Notes under the pieces: generated by a model
What the model was told of the DNA's origin: nothing
Seen by the model: only the letters and a program-made list of their open reading frames with translations
Databases searched by the model: none
Part shown: positions 31,342 to 41,189 of the stretch, one piece after another
Numbering within the stretch: the first letter of the stretch is position 1
How the letters are laid out: every line of letters starts with the position of its first letter
Assembly: GCF_019931065.1 (NCBI RefSeq)
Contig: NZ_JAIOUQ010000003.1
Coordinates: forward strand, 227,469 to 291,468
Length of the DNA: 64,000 nucleotides
Source of the DNA: Methanobacterium spitsbergense
GTDB taxonomy: Archaea > Methanobacteriota > Methanobacteria > Methanobacteriales > Methanobacteriaceae
Direction of reading: 5' to 3'
Made by a program: the position numbers and the translations under genes

Positions 31342-32160
31342 TCAATAGTGTTCTTTAAGTTGTCTTTGAATTATCTCATGTTTCTCAAGAGTTTTGTTGA
31401 AAAGTTTGTTAAATACTTGGGGCATTTCAGCGTCCAAAATATTAATACCTTCTTCAGTTATTCCTCCTTTAGTAGCAACAGTAGATATTAAATTTTTTAA
31501 ACTTATTTTATTCTCATAAAGAAGTTTTGAAGTTCCATAAAATGTTTTTATTACCATTTCTTCTGTTTCTTCCATTGAAAATCCGCTATTTTTAGATGCC
31601 GTTACTGCAAACTCCATTAATAATTTAGCAATGAATGCAGGTGAACAACTAGTAATATCTGCTCCAACATCCAAATCTACCTCATCTACGATTTTAACAT
31701 CCCCTATAGTACTAAAAAGGCTTTCTATATAATTTGCTTCTTCATTACTCACCAAGGAGTTATGACAAACCAGAGACACCCCATCAAGCACTTCTGATGT
31801 AATTGATGGTATAATTTTGGTTATCTTACCGTTAAAAACCCTTTCAACTTCGGCTATAGTTAATGCTGCGGAAATGTAAATAATATATGTATTTTCCGTT
31901 ATAAATTCATTTATTTCTTCAAGAACATCCTTAATATCTAATGTTCCAACGAATAAAAACAATATATCAGATTTAGATGCAGTTATAATATTAGATGACA
32001 CAACTTCAATTTCAGGGTAGTCTTCTTTCAGTTCATCCAATTTAGATATTGTTCTTGTTGATACAACGACTTCATTCTGTTTTAATGCCTTTGAAACTAA
32101 AAAACCATTTAAAATTACTTTTCCCATATTTCCATAGCCTATAATTCCTATTTGTTTCAT
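31342..32160 (-). CDS. proC: Pyrroline-5-carboxylate reductase
   Basis: NAD(P)H-dependent reductase that makes proline from pyrroline-5-carboxylate. The N-terminal Rossmann motif GIIGYGNMGKVILNGFL and the C-terminal dimerisation/active-site region DITSCSPAFIAKLLMEF ... VATKGGITEEGI match ProC; 272 residues is normal. The ribosome site is weak. Other NADP-dependent F420/P5CR-fold reductases share the N-terminal motif, but the C-terminal GGIT-type loop favours ProC. Confidence 0.82.
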   Translation of the reverse strand: MKQIGIIGYGNMGKVILNGFLVSKALKQNEVVVSTRTISKLDELKEDYPEIEVVSSNIITASKSDILFLFVGTLDIKDVLEEINEFITENTYIIYISAALTIAEVERVFNGKITKIIPSITSEVLDGVSLVCHNSLVSNEEANYIESLFSTIGDVKIVDEVDLDVGADITSCSPAFIAKLLMEFAVTASKNSGFSMEETEEMVIKTFYGTSKLLYENKISLKNLISTVATKGGITEEGINILDAEMPQVFNKLFNKTLEKHEIIQRQLKEHY

Positions 32161-32263
32161 GAAATTGCCTCTAATTTATTAACCACATTGATTATTCCTT
32201 TAAATACTGAAAATTATCTTTCACCACTGAAAACAACAAATATCCCATATTTGTAATGGCAAT

Positions 32264-32938
32264 CTACATTTTAAAACCACTTTGTTGCAAAGCATTTAAC
32301 TGCTGTTCCATGGTGTCTGGATGGTTATCTGGATTATTTTGATACAGTTGAGGAATGTGCCGGAATGTTTCTTCAAAACTTGATTCTATTTCTTTTTCCT
32401 GAATCCATTCCCACCATAATTTTAGGTACCATTCTTCTAATTGATCTGTATTTGGTAGCACCACATCCATATTAAGATAACATCCCCCATCGTTGAGATG
32501 ATTATGAATATAAATAAACAATAATTCTTTCTCTTTCTGTGATAAATGGTGAATTGCCAGTGCAGAAACAACAAAGTCAAAATTTCCTAAATTATCGTTT
32601 TTCATAAGACTTTGAAAGGATTTGTGAATATAATGGATGTTGTTCCAGTTTTTTAAATTGGATTTAGCATTTTCAAGCATCTCTAATGATCCATCAACTA
32701 AAAAGATTTCTGCACAGGCATCTAATTTTAAAATTTCATGGCTTATTCTACCATCACCACATCCAAGATCTAATACTCTTACATTCCTATTTTTTATCTT
32801 ATGTCTCAAAAAATGATTGTAAAAAGAACCTAAAATCTTGAACTGTTGTTTTCTCTCCAGAATAAAGTTGTCTGAATTTTTAATAAACTCCTGAACATTT
32901 TCACTTTCTATCCATTCTGATTGGTTGAATTCGGTCAT
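32264..32938 (-). CDS. Class I SAM-dependent methyltransferase
   Basis: Methyltransferase of 224 residues with motif I VLDLGCGDGRISHEIL (about 54-69), motif II FLVDGSLEML and motif IV DFVVSALAIHHLS. The substrate is unknown. It is clearly related to the methyltransferase at 39510-40187: both have the (V/I)(V/I)SxLxIHHL motif, a following DGG/GG...LNxD strand and the same C-terminal arrangement, which suggests a duplication within this block. Confidence 0.82.
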   Translation of the reverse strand: MTEFNQSEWIESENVQEFIKNSDNFILERKQQFKILGSFYNHFLRHKIKNRNVRVLDLGCGDGRISHEILKLDACAEIFLVDGSLEMLENAKSNLKNWNNIHYIHKSFQSLMKNDNLGNFDFVVSALAIHHLSQKEKELLFIYIHNHLNDGGCYLNMDVVLPNTDQLEEWYLKLWWEWIQEKEIESSFEETFRHIPQLYQNNPDNHPDTMEQQLNALQQSGFKM

Positions 32939-33031
32939 GATGTCCCCTATTTTTTTTTGTTATTTCATAATTTTCATGTGGAGATATTAAAAAATTAATA
33001 TAAAATTAATTTATTTTGAATAAAATTGAAT

Positions 33032-33871
33032 TTAATTCCTTTTTAACAAATCATTCAAATCATCTGCTCGATAAAGCAATTGATCGCCAATACCCATGAT
33101 ATCATCATTTTTCAAAAGTTTTAACGTTAACTCAACTGATTTAAGACATGAAAATATTAAAAGAGTTGGTAAACTGACCCTAGCTATACCCAAATTTTTT
33201 AAATCTTCAATTGAGAAATTATTAATGTTATATGGCATTCCTGCTGCTATGCTAATTGGACCTTTCACCTCATTTTCAAGAGTTTCAGCCTCATCAAGGG
33301 TTTCAACATAGGCTGCAAATACAATATCTGCACCTGCTTTAATGTAAAGATTAGCACGTTCTATAGCCATATTTAAAGCATCATGACGATCTTCGGTAGA
33401 TTTTAAAGCATCTGTACGGCCATTAATAATAAAATCTGGATTATTTGATGTTTTGACAGCTTCTCTTGCAGCATATATTTTCTCTAACATCATATCTTCT
33501 TCAATGATGTTGACTCCGGCATCATTATCAATCAGCTGATCTTCAATATTCAAACCAGCTACTCCTGCATCCCTAAACATGTTGACTGTTTCAGTAATAA
33601 TAGATGCATCCCCATATCCATCTTCAGCATCAGCCATAACTGGTAAATCAACTGCATTTACTATACTTCGTGTAATCTGGACATTTTCTAGTCTTGAAAT
33701 ATCCATTTCTTTTTTTCTTGCGGCAGCAATCGAAAAACTGTATCCGGAACATTGTACTGCCTTGAAACCTGTTCTTTCAATTAATTTAGCACTTATTGGA
33801 TCATAGGCATCGGGCATGACCAATGTTTCCTTGGATAAAAGAAGTTTTTTAAGTTCTTTACTCTCATTCAT
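33032..33871 (-). CDS. Isocitrate lyase/PEP mutase superfamily protein
   Basis: TIM-barrel enzyme of 279 residues in the PEP mutase/isocitrate lyase superfamily. Visible motifs: MPDAYDPISAKLIERTGF near the N-terminus, PVMADAEDGYGD (metal-binding D-D/E pattern) and AGLNIEDQL. The KKCGH loop of true isocitrate lyase is absent, so it is more likely an oxaloacetate/phosphonopyruvate/2-methylisocitrate type lyase or hydrolase. No phosphonate genes are adjacent. Confidence 0.8.
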   Translation of the reverse strand: MNESKELKKLLLSKETLVMPDAYDPISAKLIERTGFKAVQCSGYSFSIAAARKKEMDISRLENVQITRSIVNAVDLPVMADAEDGYGDASIITETVNMFRDAGVAGLNIEDQLIDNDAGVNIIEEDMMLEKIYAAREAVKTSNNPDFIINGRTDALKSTEDRHDALNMAIERANLYIKAGADIVFAAYVETLDEAETLENEVKGPISIAAGMPYNINNFSIEDLKNLGIARVSLPTLLIFSCLKSVELTLKLLKNDDIMGIGDQLLYRADDLNDLLKRN

Positions 33872-33936
33872 TGTATCATCATTTTGATTTGGATAATCGA
33901 CAATTATCTTATTATATAATCCTTAATTCATGATAT

Positions 33937-34611
33937 TTAAAATTGGTATTTCATGACTCTATACTGCAAGAAAATTATTTCATTCTTCAAGAGTTCCATT
34001 TTAATAAGTTTCAAGTCTATAGCTTCCTCAGAAGTTTTCAAGTCAGGTGCTGTATAAATGGAATTGGGAGATATTCCTCCAACCATAACCGGGTTTAAAA
34101 GCACACAAACTTCGTCAACCAAATCATTCCTTAAAAGTACCCCATTTAAAGTACCCCCACTATCAACACGTAGAGATTTAACTCCAAATTGGATGTTTAA
34201 TTCCTCAAGAGCAGTTCCCAAATTAACTTTGTTATAACCAATAACCATATATTTAATATCACTATCCTCTAAGAAATTCATATATTCTTGTGGCGTAGAT
34301 CTAGAACATAAAACTAAAATATCCTTTATAAACGGTATTTCAAGCACTTTGTTCCAGATACGTATTTGTCCGCCACTATCAGGTACAACAAGTAAAGGAA
34401 AAGAATCTGTTTCATCAACTTCAAAATTCGCCCAACCACATGCTTCTCCTGTTTCAGCATTAAATCCTTTAAGAAGAGTATTACTGCCCATTAAAACCGC
34501 ATCAACATTCCATTTAGATGCGATTTCATAATAAAGTTTAGAATCTGTATTAAAAAAATTTAATCTGCCATCTAGACTTACTGCATTGTAAATTATTACT
34601 TTTGGTAACAT
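33937..34611 (-). CDS. RibD C-terminal/dihydrofolate-reductase-like reductase
   Basis: Protein of 224 residues with the RibD-C fold: PKVIIYNAVSLDGRLNFF at the N-terminus, DAVLMGSNTLLKGF, LRVDSGGTLNGVLLRNDLVDEV and LNPVMVGG near the C-terminus. Related archaeal proteins reduce the pyrimidine intermediate of riboflavin synthesis. This copy lies among accessory metabolic genes, so it could also be a reductase of another substrate. Confidence 0.8.
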   Translation of the reverse strand: MLPKVIIYNAVSLDGRLNFFNTDSKLYYEIASKWNVDAVLMGSNTLLKGFNAETGEACGWANFEVDETDSFPLLVVPDSGGQIRIWNKVLEIPFIKDILVLCSRSTPQEYMNFLEDSDIKYMVIGYNKVNLGTALEELNIQFGVKSLRVDSGGTLNGVLLRNDLVDEVCVLLNPVMVGGISPNSIYTAPDLKTSEEAIDLKLIKMELLKNEIIFLQYRVMKYQF

Positions 34612-34752
34612 AATTCATGCCCTCACTTTTTAGCATCAGTTATTTGAGATATCAATTTACAAGAATTTTTTTTGATCTAACGAAGAATCTACAGTACCCT
34701 CTTATTGATATATGAATTTTGAATCATAAATTTTTATTTATTTAAAATTAGA

Positions 34753-35556
34753 TCAATATTTCAAAGGTAATAAAATACCAGATACATCAATATTATTTAT
34801 CCAACTTCTCAAAACCTTATTAAAAAGATCAGGATATTCTAAATTCCATAGATGCCCTAATTTAGGGGCCATGTATCCTTTAGAAATCTGCAATGTCTTT
34901 ACCAAATCGCAAGCTGATTCTTTGATGATCTTATAATCTTTCTCGCCTGTAATTACAAGGACTGGTGTTTCAACCTTTTCTAGGCCATCAGGCTGTTTGA
35001 AAAGCATATTTTCGGTTAGTATTCTCTCCAGAGCATCATGGTTAATACGTTGTGTTGATTCCTTGAAATTATCAAAAAGATGTTTTGGCATATTGTACGT
35101 GCGCATATTAGCTTTTATAAAAAAATTAGTATCCTTCACGGGAGCATATACCTTGATTGCATGATCAAGAAGTTTTAAAATTGTTTCGGTTTGTTGAATG
35201 GTACGCAAAGGTGTACCACTAATAATTGCATGATCAACCACATTAGGCGTAGTGCTTAGAATCTGTAATATGATCTGTGCACCGAGGGAAATTCCAACAA
35301 GATGAGCTCTCCCATTATGTGCATGGTCATGTATGATATTGGTTATCCTTTCTGCTGAATCAGTTATAGTGAATGGCTTTACATCAATACTTTGTCCATG
35401 TTCTGGAATATCCGGAATGATACAATGATAATCATTAAAAGCTGTTATCTGTCCATCATACATCCAACTTGCCATAGCTCCACTATGAAGAAATATTATG
35501 GTTTCTGCATTCTCTGTACCCTTTTCTTTTAGGTATAACTCTTTCATTGGTATCAA
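34753..35556 (-). CDS. Alpha/beta hydrolase
   Basis: Hydrolase of 267 residues with the fold's landmarks: IIFLHSGAMASWMYDG (oxyanion-hole HSG), HLVGISLGAQIILQI (nucleophile serine in GISLG), PVLVITGEKDYKII (acidic residue) and LGHLWNLEYPD (histidine). It resembles small esterases/lactonases; the substrate is unknown. Confidence 0.85.
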   Translation of the reverse strand: MIPMKELYLKEKGTENAETIIFLHSGAMASWMYDGQITAFNDYHCIIPDIPEHGQSIDVKPFTITDSAERITNIIHDHAHNGRAHLVGISLGAQIILQILSTTPNVVDHAIISGTPLRTIQQTETILKLLDHAIKVYAPVKDTNFFIKANMRTYNMPKHLFDNFKESTQRINHDALERILTENMLFKQPDGLEKVETPVLVITGEKDYKIIKESACDLVKTLQISKGYMAPKLGHLWNLEYPDLFNKVLRSWINNIDVSGILLPLKY

Positions 35557-35817
35557 CCCATTGCTTAAATCCTGTTCAATAGAAGTTTCTATTTATATAT
35601 TCTTAAAGATTTTAGATCAGGTCTACACATAAATTATCGTCTTCAACAACCATTCTATGCAAATTATCCCCAAAACCAATATCTACTATTATAACTACAC
35701 TTTTGTATAATTTAATGATTTAATGGTAAATTAAGGTTATTTTCATTGAAATATTAACGTTAGATTTTTAATCCAAAGTTGATAAACAAATATAAATTTT
35801 ATAATGAATTGATTTAT

Positions 35818-36432
35818 TTATTCATCTAACAAATATTCCATCCCATATGTACCATCATCCTTACCAATCCATTTGAAACTCTTTTCACCGCAAACTTTGA
35901 AACCTAACCGATCATACAGATTTTTTGCCCTTTCATTTTCAAATAAAACATCCAATAAAACCCTTTTGCATTTTTTATCGCGTGCAAGTTTGAATGAACT
36001 TTTAAGTAGTTCTGTTCCAATACCTTGACTTCTGGAGTTCTGCGCTACAACTAAATTGCCTAGATAGAAATCATCACTTTCAATTGATGATGCTGTAATC
36101 TTATCATAGACTGGTTTAACAATGGTAAGCTTTAAAAAATCTAAGAAATTCATGGTATCCATGAATACCTTTGCTTCATCAATGAATTTTACTTCATCAC
36201 CCCTAAATGCAACAATAATTCCTCCAATCTCACCTTCATCGTTTTCAGTAATATATAAATTTTCTTTACCATAACAATTATTCCCCGCCACTATAAGCTT
36301 TTTAAGTTTTTTTACAGCTTTATCCGGGTTTTTATCTAGAAAAGTTGAAAACAGATTCTTATCTGTTTCATAGATGAGTGAAGAAACTTCATTAATATCA
36401 TGTTTATTTAAATCAAATTTTCGAATATCCAT
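35818..36432 (-). CDS. GNAT-family N-acetyltransferase
   Basis: Acetyltransferase of 204 residues. The acetyl-CoA site is seen as LVVAQNSRSQGIGTELLKSS (Q/RxxGxG/A), followed by VLLDVLFENERAKNLYDRLGF. The ATG at 36432 is preferred, since GGGGAGTT precedes it by six bases, over an ATG eight codons upstream. It resembles archaeal acyltransferases of unknown substrate. Its start region faces the divergent polB gene about 140 bases away. Confidence 0.83.
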   Translation of the reverse strand: MDIRKFDLNKHDINEVSSLIYETDKNLFSTFLDKNPDKAVKKLKKLIVAGNNCYGKENLYITENDEGEIGGIIVAFRGDEVKFIDEAKVFMDTMNFLDFLKLTIVKPVYDKITASSIESDDFYLGNLVVAQNSRSQGIGTELLKSSFKLARDKKCKRVLLDVLFENERAKNLYDRLGFKVCGEKSFKWIGKDDGTYGMEYLLDE

Positions 36433-36570
36433 TAATTTAACTCCCCATATATTCATTAAGATATGTTAAAGAGGTTAATAATGCTCAGATCGAATATTTA
36501 GACCCAAACAGTACCACCCAATATCTGAATTTAACAACCTATATAACCTTCACACTATAAATAAAAGTTT

Positions 36571-38382
36571 ATGGAGAGTAAAAGATTCGTGCTTCTGGAT
36601 ATAGATTACATAACAGAAGATGATAAGGCTGTTATCAGGATGTTCGGTAAAATTAAGGGAGATGATGAGGGTAAATCACTAATCGTCCTTGATAAGCATT
36701 TTAAACCATATATCTATGTTGTTCCCAATGACGAAGAGAAATGTATTGAAGATCTGAATGGGTTTGATGAAATTGAGATGGTTGGTTGGGCACGAAAAGG
36801 ATATATGGGTGAAATTAAAGATTTTTTAAGGATTACACTCAATCATCCCCAAGATGTTCCTAAATTAAGAGATAAGATAAGAGATCTTGATTCTGTTAAC
36901 AATATAATGGAACATGATATTCCATTTTATCGAAGGTATTTAATTGACAAGGCAATATTTCCTATGGCCGAAGTTGAGGTTGATGGACAATGTCTTGATG
37001 AAAATTCAATTAATTTCATGTGTGAAAGCGATGTTTGTGTTTTTGAAATGAATGGTGAGCCTAAGCCGATAAATTCAGAATTTCCGGAACTCAAAACATT
37101 AAGTTTTGATATAGAAGTGCGTAATCCCAAGGGAATGCCTCAGTCCGAGGAAGATCCAATTATAATGATTAGTCTTTCAAGTAATTATGGATTACAAAAG
37201 GTTCTTTCAACCAAGAAATCCCCTTTAAAATATGTTGAAACCCTTAAAACAGAAGCACATATGCTCCAAAGATTTGTTGAAATAATCAAATCAGAGAACC
37301 CTGACCTTTTAATTGGTTATAATTCTGATAACTTTGATATGCCCTACATTCGTGATAGAGCAGCCAAACTCAATGTAAAGTTGGGAATTGGAACAGATGG
37401 ATCCGGTTTGAAGTTTATGAGACGAGGTTACACAAACTCTGCACTTGTAAAAGGGAGAATACACGTGGATCTTTATCTCTTAATGAGAAGGTATCTACAG
37501 CTAGATCGATATACCCTTGAAAGGGTTTACAGAGAGCTGTTTGGAGTGGAAAAGGAAGATGTTCCAGGGGATGAAATATTTGAGTACTGGGATAATGGTG
37601 GTGAAATGCTTGAAAAACTCTTCAAATATTCCCTTGATGATGCTGTAGCAGTCACAAAAATTGGAGAAAAAATGTTACCTTTGAGCATGGAATTTACTAG
37701 GATAGTTGGCCAACCATTCTTTGATATCGCCAGGATGGCAACAGGTCAGATGGTTGAATGGTATCTTATCAGGAAAGCTTATGAAATAGGAGATATGGTA
37801 CCTAACAAACCTTCATCATCACAGTATTCTGAAAGAAGAGGGAAAAAAGCCGCAGGTGGTTATGTAAAAGACCCTGTAATGGGATTACATGAAAATATTG
37901 TTTCTTTCGATTTCAGGAGCCTATACCCCAGCATAATAATCTCTAAAAATGTTTCACCCGACACATTAGTTGATGAATGTGATATAAACAATTGTCATGT
38001 AGCACCTGAAGTAGGTCATAAGTTTCTAAAAGAACCTGTTGGCTTTGTTCCATCAATAATTGGAAATATTCTGAAAGAACGAGTACGAATTAAAACTCAA
38101 ATGAACAATGCTGAGAATGCACGGGAAAAACAGGTATTAGATGTACAGCAACAAGCTCTTAAAAGATTAGCAAATTCCATGTATGGTGTTTATGGATATT
38201 CCAGATTTAGATGGTACAGAATAGAATGCGCAGAAGCTGTAACTGCTTGGGGAAGAGATTTTATTAAAAAAACAATGCTTCAAGCTAAAAAATATGGTTT
38301 TAAGGCCATTTATGCAGATACAGATGGGTTCTATGCCACATATATTCCAAAAGATGATATACATGATGATAAAGAAAATTGA
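36571..38382 (+). CDS. polB: DNA polymerase B, large N-terminal part of a split enzyme
   Basis: Family B DNA polymerase of 603 residues that ends right after the catalytic palm. It has 3'-5' exonuclease motifs FDIE (about 180), [10 protein letters not shown] and YSLDDAV, and polymerase motifs [12 protein letters not shown] (about 447), [13 protein letters not shown] and YADTDGF (about 581). The thumb and C-terminal KKxY motif found in one-piece enzymes (about 780 aa) are missing. In Methanothermobacter, PolB is likewise split into two genes (MTH1208 and MTH208), so this is the large piece rather than a decayed gene; the small piece lies outside this window. The next gene begins a few bases after its stop. 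Confidence 0.9.
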   Translation: MESKRFVLLDIDYITEDDKAVIRMFGKIKGDDEGKSLIVLDKHFKPYIYVVPNDEEKCIEDLNGFDEIEMVGWARKGYMGEIKDFLRITLNHPQDVPKLRDKIRDLDSVNNIMEHDIPFYRRYLIDKAIFPMAEVEVDGQCLDENSINFMCESDVCVFEMNGEPKPINSEFPELKTLSFDIEVRNPKGMPQSEEDPIIMISLSSNYGLQKVLSTKKSPLKYVETLKTEAHMLQRFVEIIKSENPDLLIGYNSDNFDMPYIRDRAAKLNVKLGIGTDGSGLKFMRRGYTNSALVKGRIHVDLYLLMRRYLQLDRYTLERVYRELFGVEKEDVPGDEIFEYWDNGGEMLEKLFKYSLDDAVAVTKIGEKMLPLSMEFTRIVGQPFFDIARMATGQMVEWYLIRKAYEIGDMVPNKPSSSQYSERRGKKAAGGYVKDPVMGLHENIVSFDFRSLYPSIIISKNVSPDTLVDECDINNCHVAPEVGHKFLKEPVGFVPSIIGNILKERVRIKTQMNNAENAREKQVLDVQQQALKRLANSMYGVYGYSRFRWYRIECAEAVTAWGRDFIKKTMLQAKKYGFKAIYADTDGFYATYIPKDDIHDDKEN

Positions 38383-38390
38383 GTGAAAAT

Positions 38391-38954
38391 ATGAAGAGGG
38401 CACTTCTGATAATCGATGTTCAAAATGAATATTTTACAGGAAAATTACCAATAAAGTACCATGATAATTCATTTAATAATATTTTAATTGCTATGGATAT
38501 AGCAAAATTTCAAAAAATTCCAATTGTACTTATACAACATACCAATCCATCTGATGCTTCAACATTTGCCTTTGGAAGTGATGGATGGAACATTCAGAGC
38601 CAGATAGCTTCAAAACATCATGAGACATTAATTGAAAAGACCCTTCCCGGAAGTTTTACTAAAACTAATCTGGAAGACTGGTTGAAAAAACATGATATAG
38701 ACAGTGTTACAATTACAGGTTATATGACCCAAATGTGTTGTGACACAACAGCAAGACAGGCATTTGATCTAGGATTTAACGTGGAATTTCTTTCTGATGC
38801 AACTGGAACATTAGATGTGTTCAATTATGCAGGATATGTCAGTGCAGAAGAACTACATCGTTCAATCTTGATTACACAAGCCATGAAGTTTAGTAAGGTT
38901 TTAAAAGTAGATGAATGGATAAAAACTCTTAAGAATAATAATACTAATTATTGA
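38391..38954 (+). CDS. Isochorismatase-family cysteine hydrolase
   Basis: Hydrolase of about 187 residues. The family's catalytic triad is present: ALLIIDVQNEYF (Asp), IEKTLPGSFT (Lys) and GYMTQMCCDTTARQAFDLGF (Cys). Members hydrolyse amides such as nicotinamide, or imides; the substrate here is unknown. The ATG at 38391 is chosen over TTG at 38379, which overlaps the polB stop. It follows polB by only eight bases, suggesting cotranscription. Confidence 0.87.
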   Translation: MKRALLIIDVQNEYFTGKLPIKYHDNSFNNILIAMDIAKFQKIPIVLIQHTNPSDASTFAFGSDGWNIQSQIASKHHETLIEKTLPGSFTKTNLEDWLKKHDIDSVTITGYMTQMCCDTTARQAFDLGFNVEFLSDATGTLDVFNYAGYVSAEELHRSILITQAMKFSKVLKVDEWIKTLKNNNTNY

Positions 38955-39009
38955 TTTAAATGCTTCAATGAATTAATATTTAATAATGAGTTAATGGATA
39001 TTTATCCCC

Positions 39010-39471
39010 ATGATAAGCTATCTTGAAACTGATGAGACTGAACTTGACCTTATAAAAGACTTGTGGGAAAAACTTAACCATCACCATCAGTTAAGATCTA
39101 AGAACTTCCATCAAGATTATTTAAATATTCTTTTTGAGGACAGAAAGGATGAATTAATAAAAAAATCTAACAAAGGAAACTTAAGAATAGATTTAGCTTT
39201 AGAAAATACAATTAATAAGGTGGTAGGATATTGTATAAGTTCATTTTCATATGAAAACGGCGAAATTGACTCTATATATATAGAAGAAAAATTTCGCAAA
39301 TTAGGTATTGGAGATACCCTTATGAAGCGTGCACTGAGCTGGATGGATTCAAATAATATAGAAAATAGACAAGTAAAAATATCTGTGGGTAATGATGTTG
39401 CAATAAAGTTTTACAATCAATATGGCTTCCATCCTAAACATGTCATTCTTAAACAATTGAAAAATGAATAA
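39010..39471 (+). CDS. GNAT-family N-acetyltransferase
   Basis: Acetyltransferase of 153 residues. IDSIYIEEKFRKLGIGDTLM is the acetyl-CoA motif A and VGNDVAIKFYNQYGFHPKHV is motif B. The acceptor is unknown. It lies between the isochorismatase-like and methyltransferase genes on the same strand, with short gaps. Confidence 0.84.
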   Translation: MISYLETDETELDLIKDLWEKLNHHHQLRSKNFHQDYLNILFEDRKDELIKKSNKGNLRIDLALENTINKVVGYCISSFSYENGEIDSIYIEEKFRKLGIGDTLMKRALSWMDSNNIENRQVKISVGNDVAIKFYNQYGFHPKHVILKQLKNE

Positions 39472-39509
39472 TACTGAAGATGGTTAATTTAATTCTGGGA
39501 TGATTCGAA

Positions 39510-40187
39510 ATGGTTGATAAAAGTTTAAAATCTAAATTTGACAGAGGTGCTAAAAAATACGACGGACAAAGGCATCAAATCATTCCAAATTTGGATCAAA
39601 TGTACAGTATCATGACAGAACTTGCAAGTTGTAAGATACCCGGACCTAAAATACTGGATCTTGGAGCAGGTACAGGACTCCTTACCAATTACATGTTAAA
39701 GAAGTATTCTCAAGGACATTTTACATTATTGGATATTTCAGATGAAATGCTAAATATAGCCAGAGAAAGATTTAAAGGAAATCCTAACTTTAAATTTATT
39801 AATGGCGATTACCTTGAAGCTGATTTTGTTGAAAAGTATGATATAGTGATATCCTCACTATCCATTCATCATCTTAAAGACCATTCAAAAAGGATTATTT
39901 ATTCTAAAATATATGAAAGCCTCAATATTGGAGGTATCTTCCTAAATTTAGACCAAGTATATGCACCTAGTTTGGAAAATGAGGATATTTATCAAAGAAA
40001 TTGGTTTGAAAAAATTGAGTTAAAATCATTATCCCCCAGTGAAAAAGAGATAATATTCGATAGGATGAAACATGACAGACCAGCAACTCTAGAAAATAAT
40101 CTTAAATGGATAAAAAGCTGTGGTTTCATAAATGTGGATGTTTTTTACAAATATTACAACTTCTGCATTTTATATGGTAAAAAGTGA
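39510..40187 (+). CDS. Class I SAM-dependent methyltransferase
   Basis: Methyltransferase of 225 residues with motif I ILDLGAGTGLLTNYML and IVISSLSIHHLKDHSKR (motif IV). It closely parallels the methyltransferase at 32264-32938 in length, motif spacing and the shared SxLxIHHL and GGxxLNxD segments. Substrate unknown; the two copies sit on opposite arms of the divergent accessory block. Confidence 0.84.
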   Translation: MVDKSLKSKFDRGAKKYDGQRHQIIPNLDQMYSIMTELASCKIPGPKILDLGAGTGLLTNYMLKKYSQGHFTLLDISDEMLNIARERFKGNPNFKFINGDYLEADFVEKYDIVISSLSIHHLKDHSKRIIYSKIYESLNIGGIFLNLDQVYAPSLENEDIYQRNWFEKIELKSLSPSEKEIIFDRMKHDRPATLENNLKWIKSCGFINVDVFYKYYNFCILYGKK

Positions 40188-40227
40188 AAAAATTTGATTG
40201 TAAAAATGTTTTTGTGGAGGTAAAGAA

Positions 40228-40941
40228 TTGTTTGAAGAAAAACTAGATGAATTTGCTAGAGAACTTGGAGCTGATTTTTATGGAGTTGCAGATTTAACTA
40301 CAGCTGCAGATTTCATAAAAAAACAAGGAGGAAACAGTGTTACTGGTTATTCTACTGCAATTTCAGTAGGAATCAAATTATTAGATACTATTGTAAATGA
40401 ACTCCCAAATAGATTTGAAAAATCTGTTGCTGTAAACTACAAACACCACACCTATGATATTATCAACATGCGCCTTGATCTTATAACATCACGTTTGAGC
40501 AGTACAATTCAAAATAAGGGATATAATGCTCTTCCGATTCCTGCATCTGAAAGATATGATAACGAACGGATTTGTGCAGTTTTTTCACATAAATTAGCAG
40601 CTAATATGGCAGGATTAGGTTGGATTGGTAAAAGTTGCCTTTTAATAACTCCCGAAGCTGGTCCCAGAGTAAGATGGTCAACAATACTTACAAATGCCCC
40701 AATTAACCCAACAGGAAAACCAGTTGAAAATCGTTGTGGCGAATGTACTGAATGTATTGAAACATGTCCTGTTTCAGCATTTACAGGAGAAATTTTCAAT
40801 GCAGAAGATGATCGTGATGTTAGATACAATGCTAGAAAGTGTGAAAAATACTTTGAAATAATGGAAGACGCTGGTAAAATACCCGTTTGTGGTTTATGCA
40901 TTTATAACTGTCCCTATGGTAGGGATAGTATCAAATTTTAA
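40228..40941 (+). CDS. 4Fe-4S double-cluster protein (QueG-like C-terminal ferredoxin domain)
   Basis: Protein of 237 residues ending in a ferredoxin domain: [16 protein letters not shown] (about 172-187), CEKYF and [14 protein letters not shown]. The arrangement resembles the epoxyqueuosine reductase family, but the N-terminal half lacks the recognisable cobalamin-binding core and methanogens do not make queuosine, so the reaction is unknown. It starts with TTG at 40228 after GGAGGT. Confidence 0.72.
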   Translation: MFEEKLDEFARELGADFYGVADLTTAADFIKKQGGNSVTGYSTAISVGIKLLDTIVNELPNRFEKSVAVNYKHHTYDIINMRLDLITSRLSSTIQNKGYNALPIPASERYDNERICAVFSHKLAANMAGLGWIGKSCLLITPEAGPRVRWSTILTNAPINPTGKPVENRCGECTECIETCPVSAFTGEIFNAEDDRDVRYNARKCEKYFEIMEDAGKIPVCGLCIYNCPYGRDSIKF

Positions 40942-41189
40942 TCCATAGTTTATAAATAAATGTAACTTTCCACTAAATATAGGATTAAGTTCAAATATCC
41001 TTAAAAACTATTTAATAATGTTAAAAACAGCTTAATATTCAAGATTCTTTTATTAATTACTGAAGATCTTTTGTATCCCATTATCTTGAATATATAAGAA
41101 TGAAGAATTAAACAATTTATAAAATCTACTTAGGATTAAAAATATTATATCATTTTAAATCTTTGAAAGAGACTTTCAGGGGTGTGAAT

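Noticed and set aside
33032..33871. True isocitrate lyase (glyoxylate cycle)
   Set aside because: The KKCGH active-site loop is missing and the protein is far shorter than isocitrate lyases.
40228..40941. Epoxyqueuosine reductase QueG
   Set aside because: Only the C-terminal double-cluster domain is convincing; the cobalamin-binding core is not seen and methanogens do not use queuosine.
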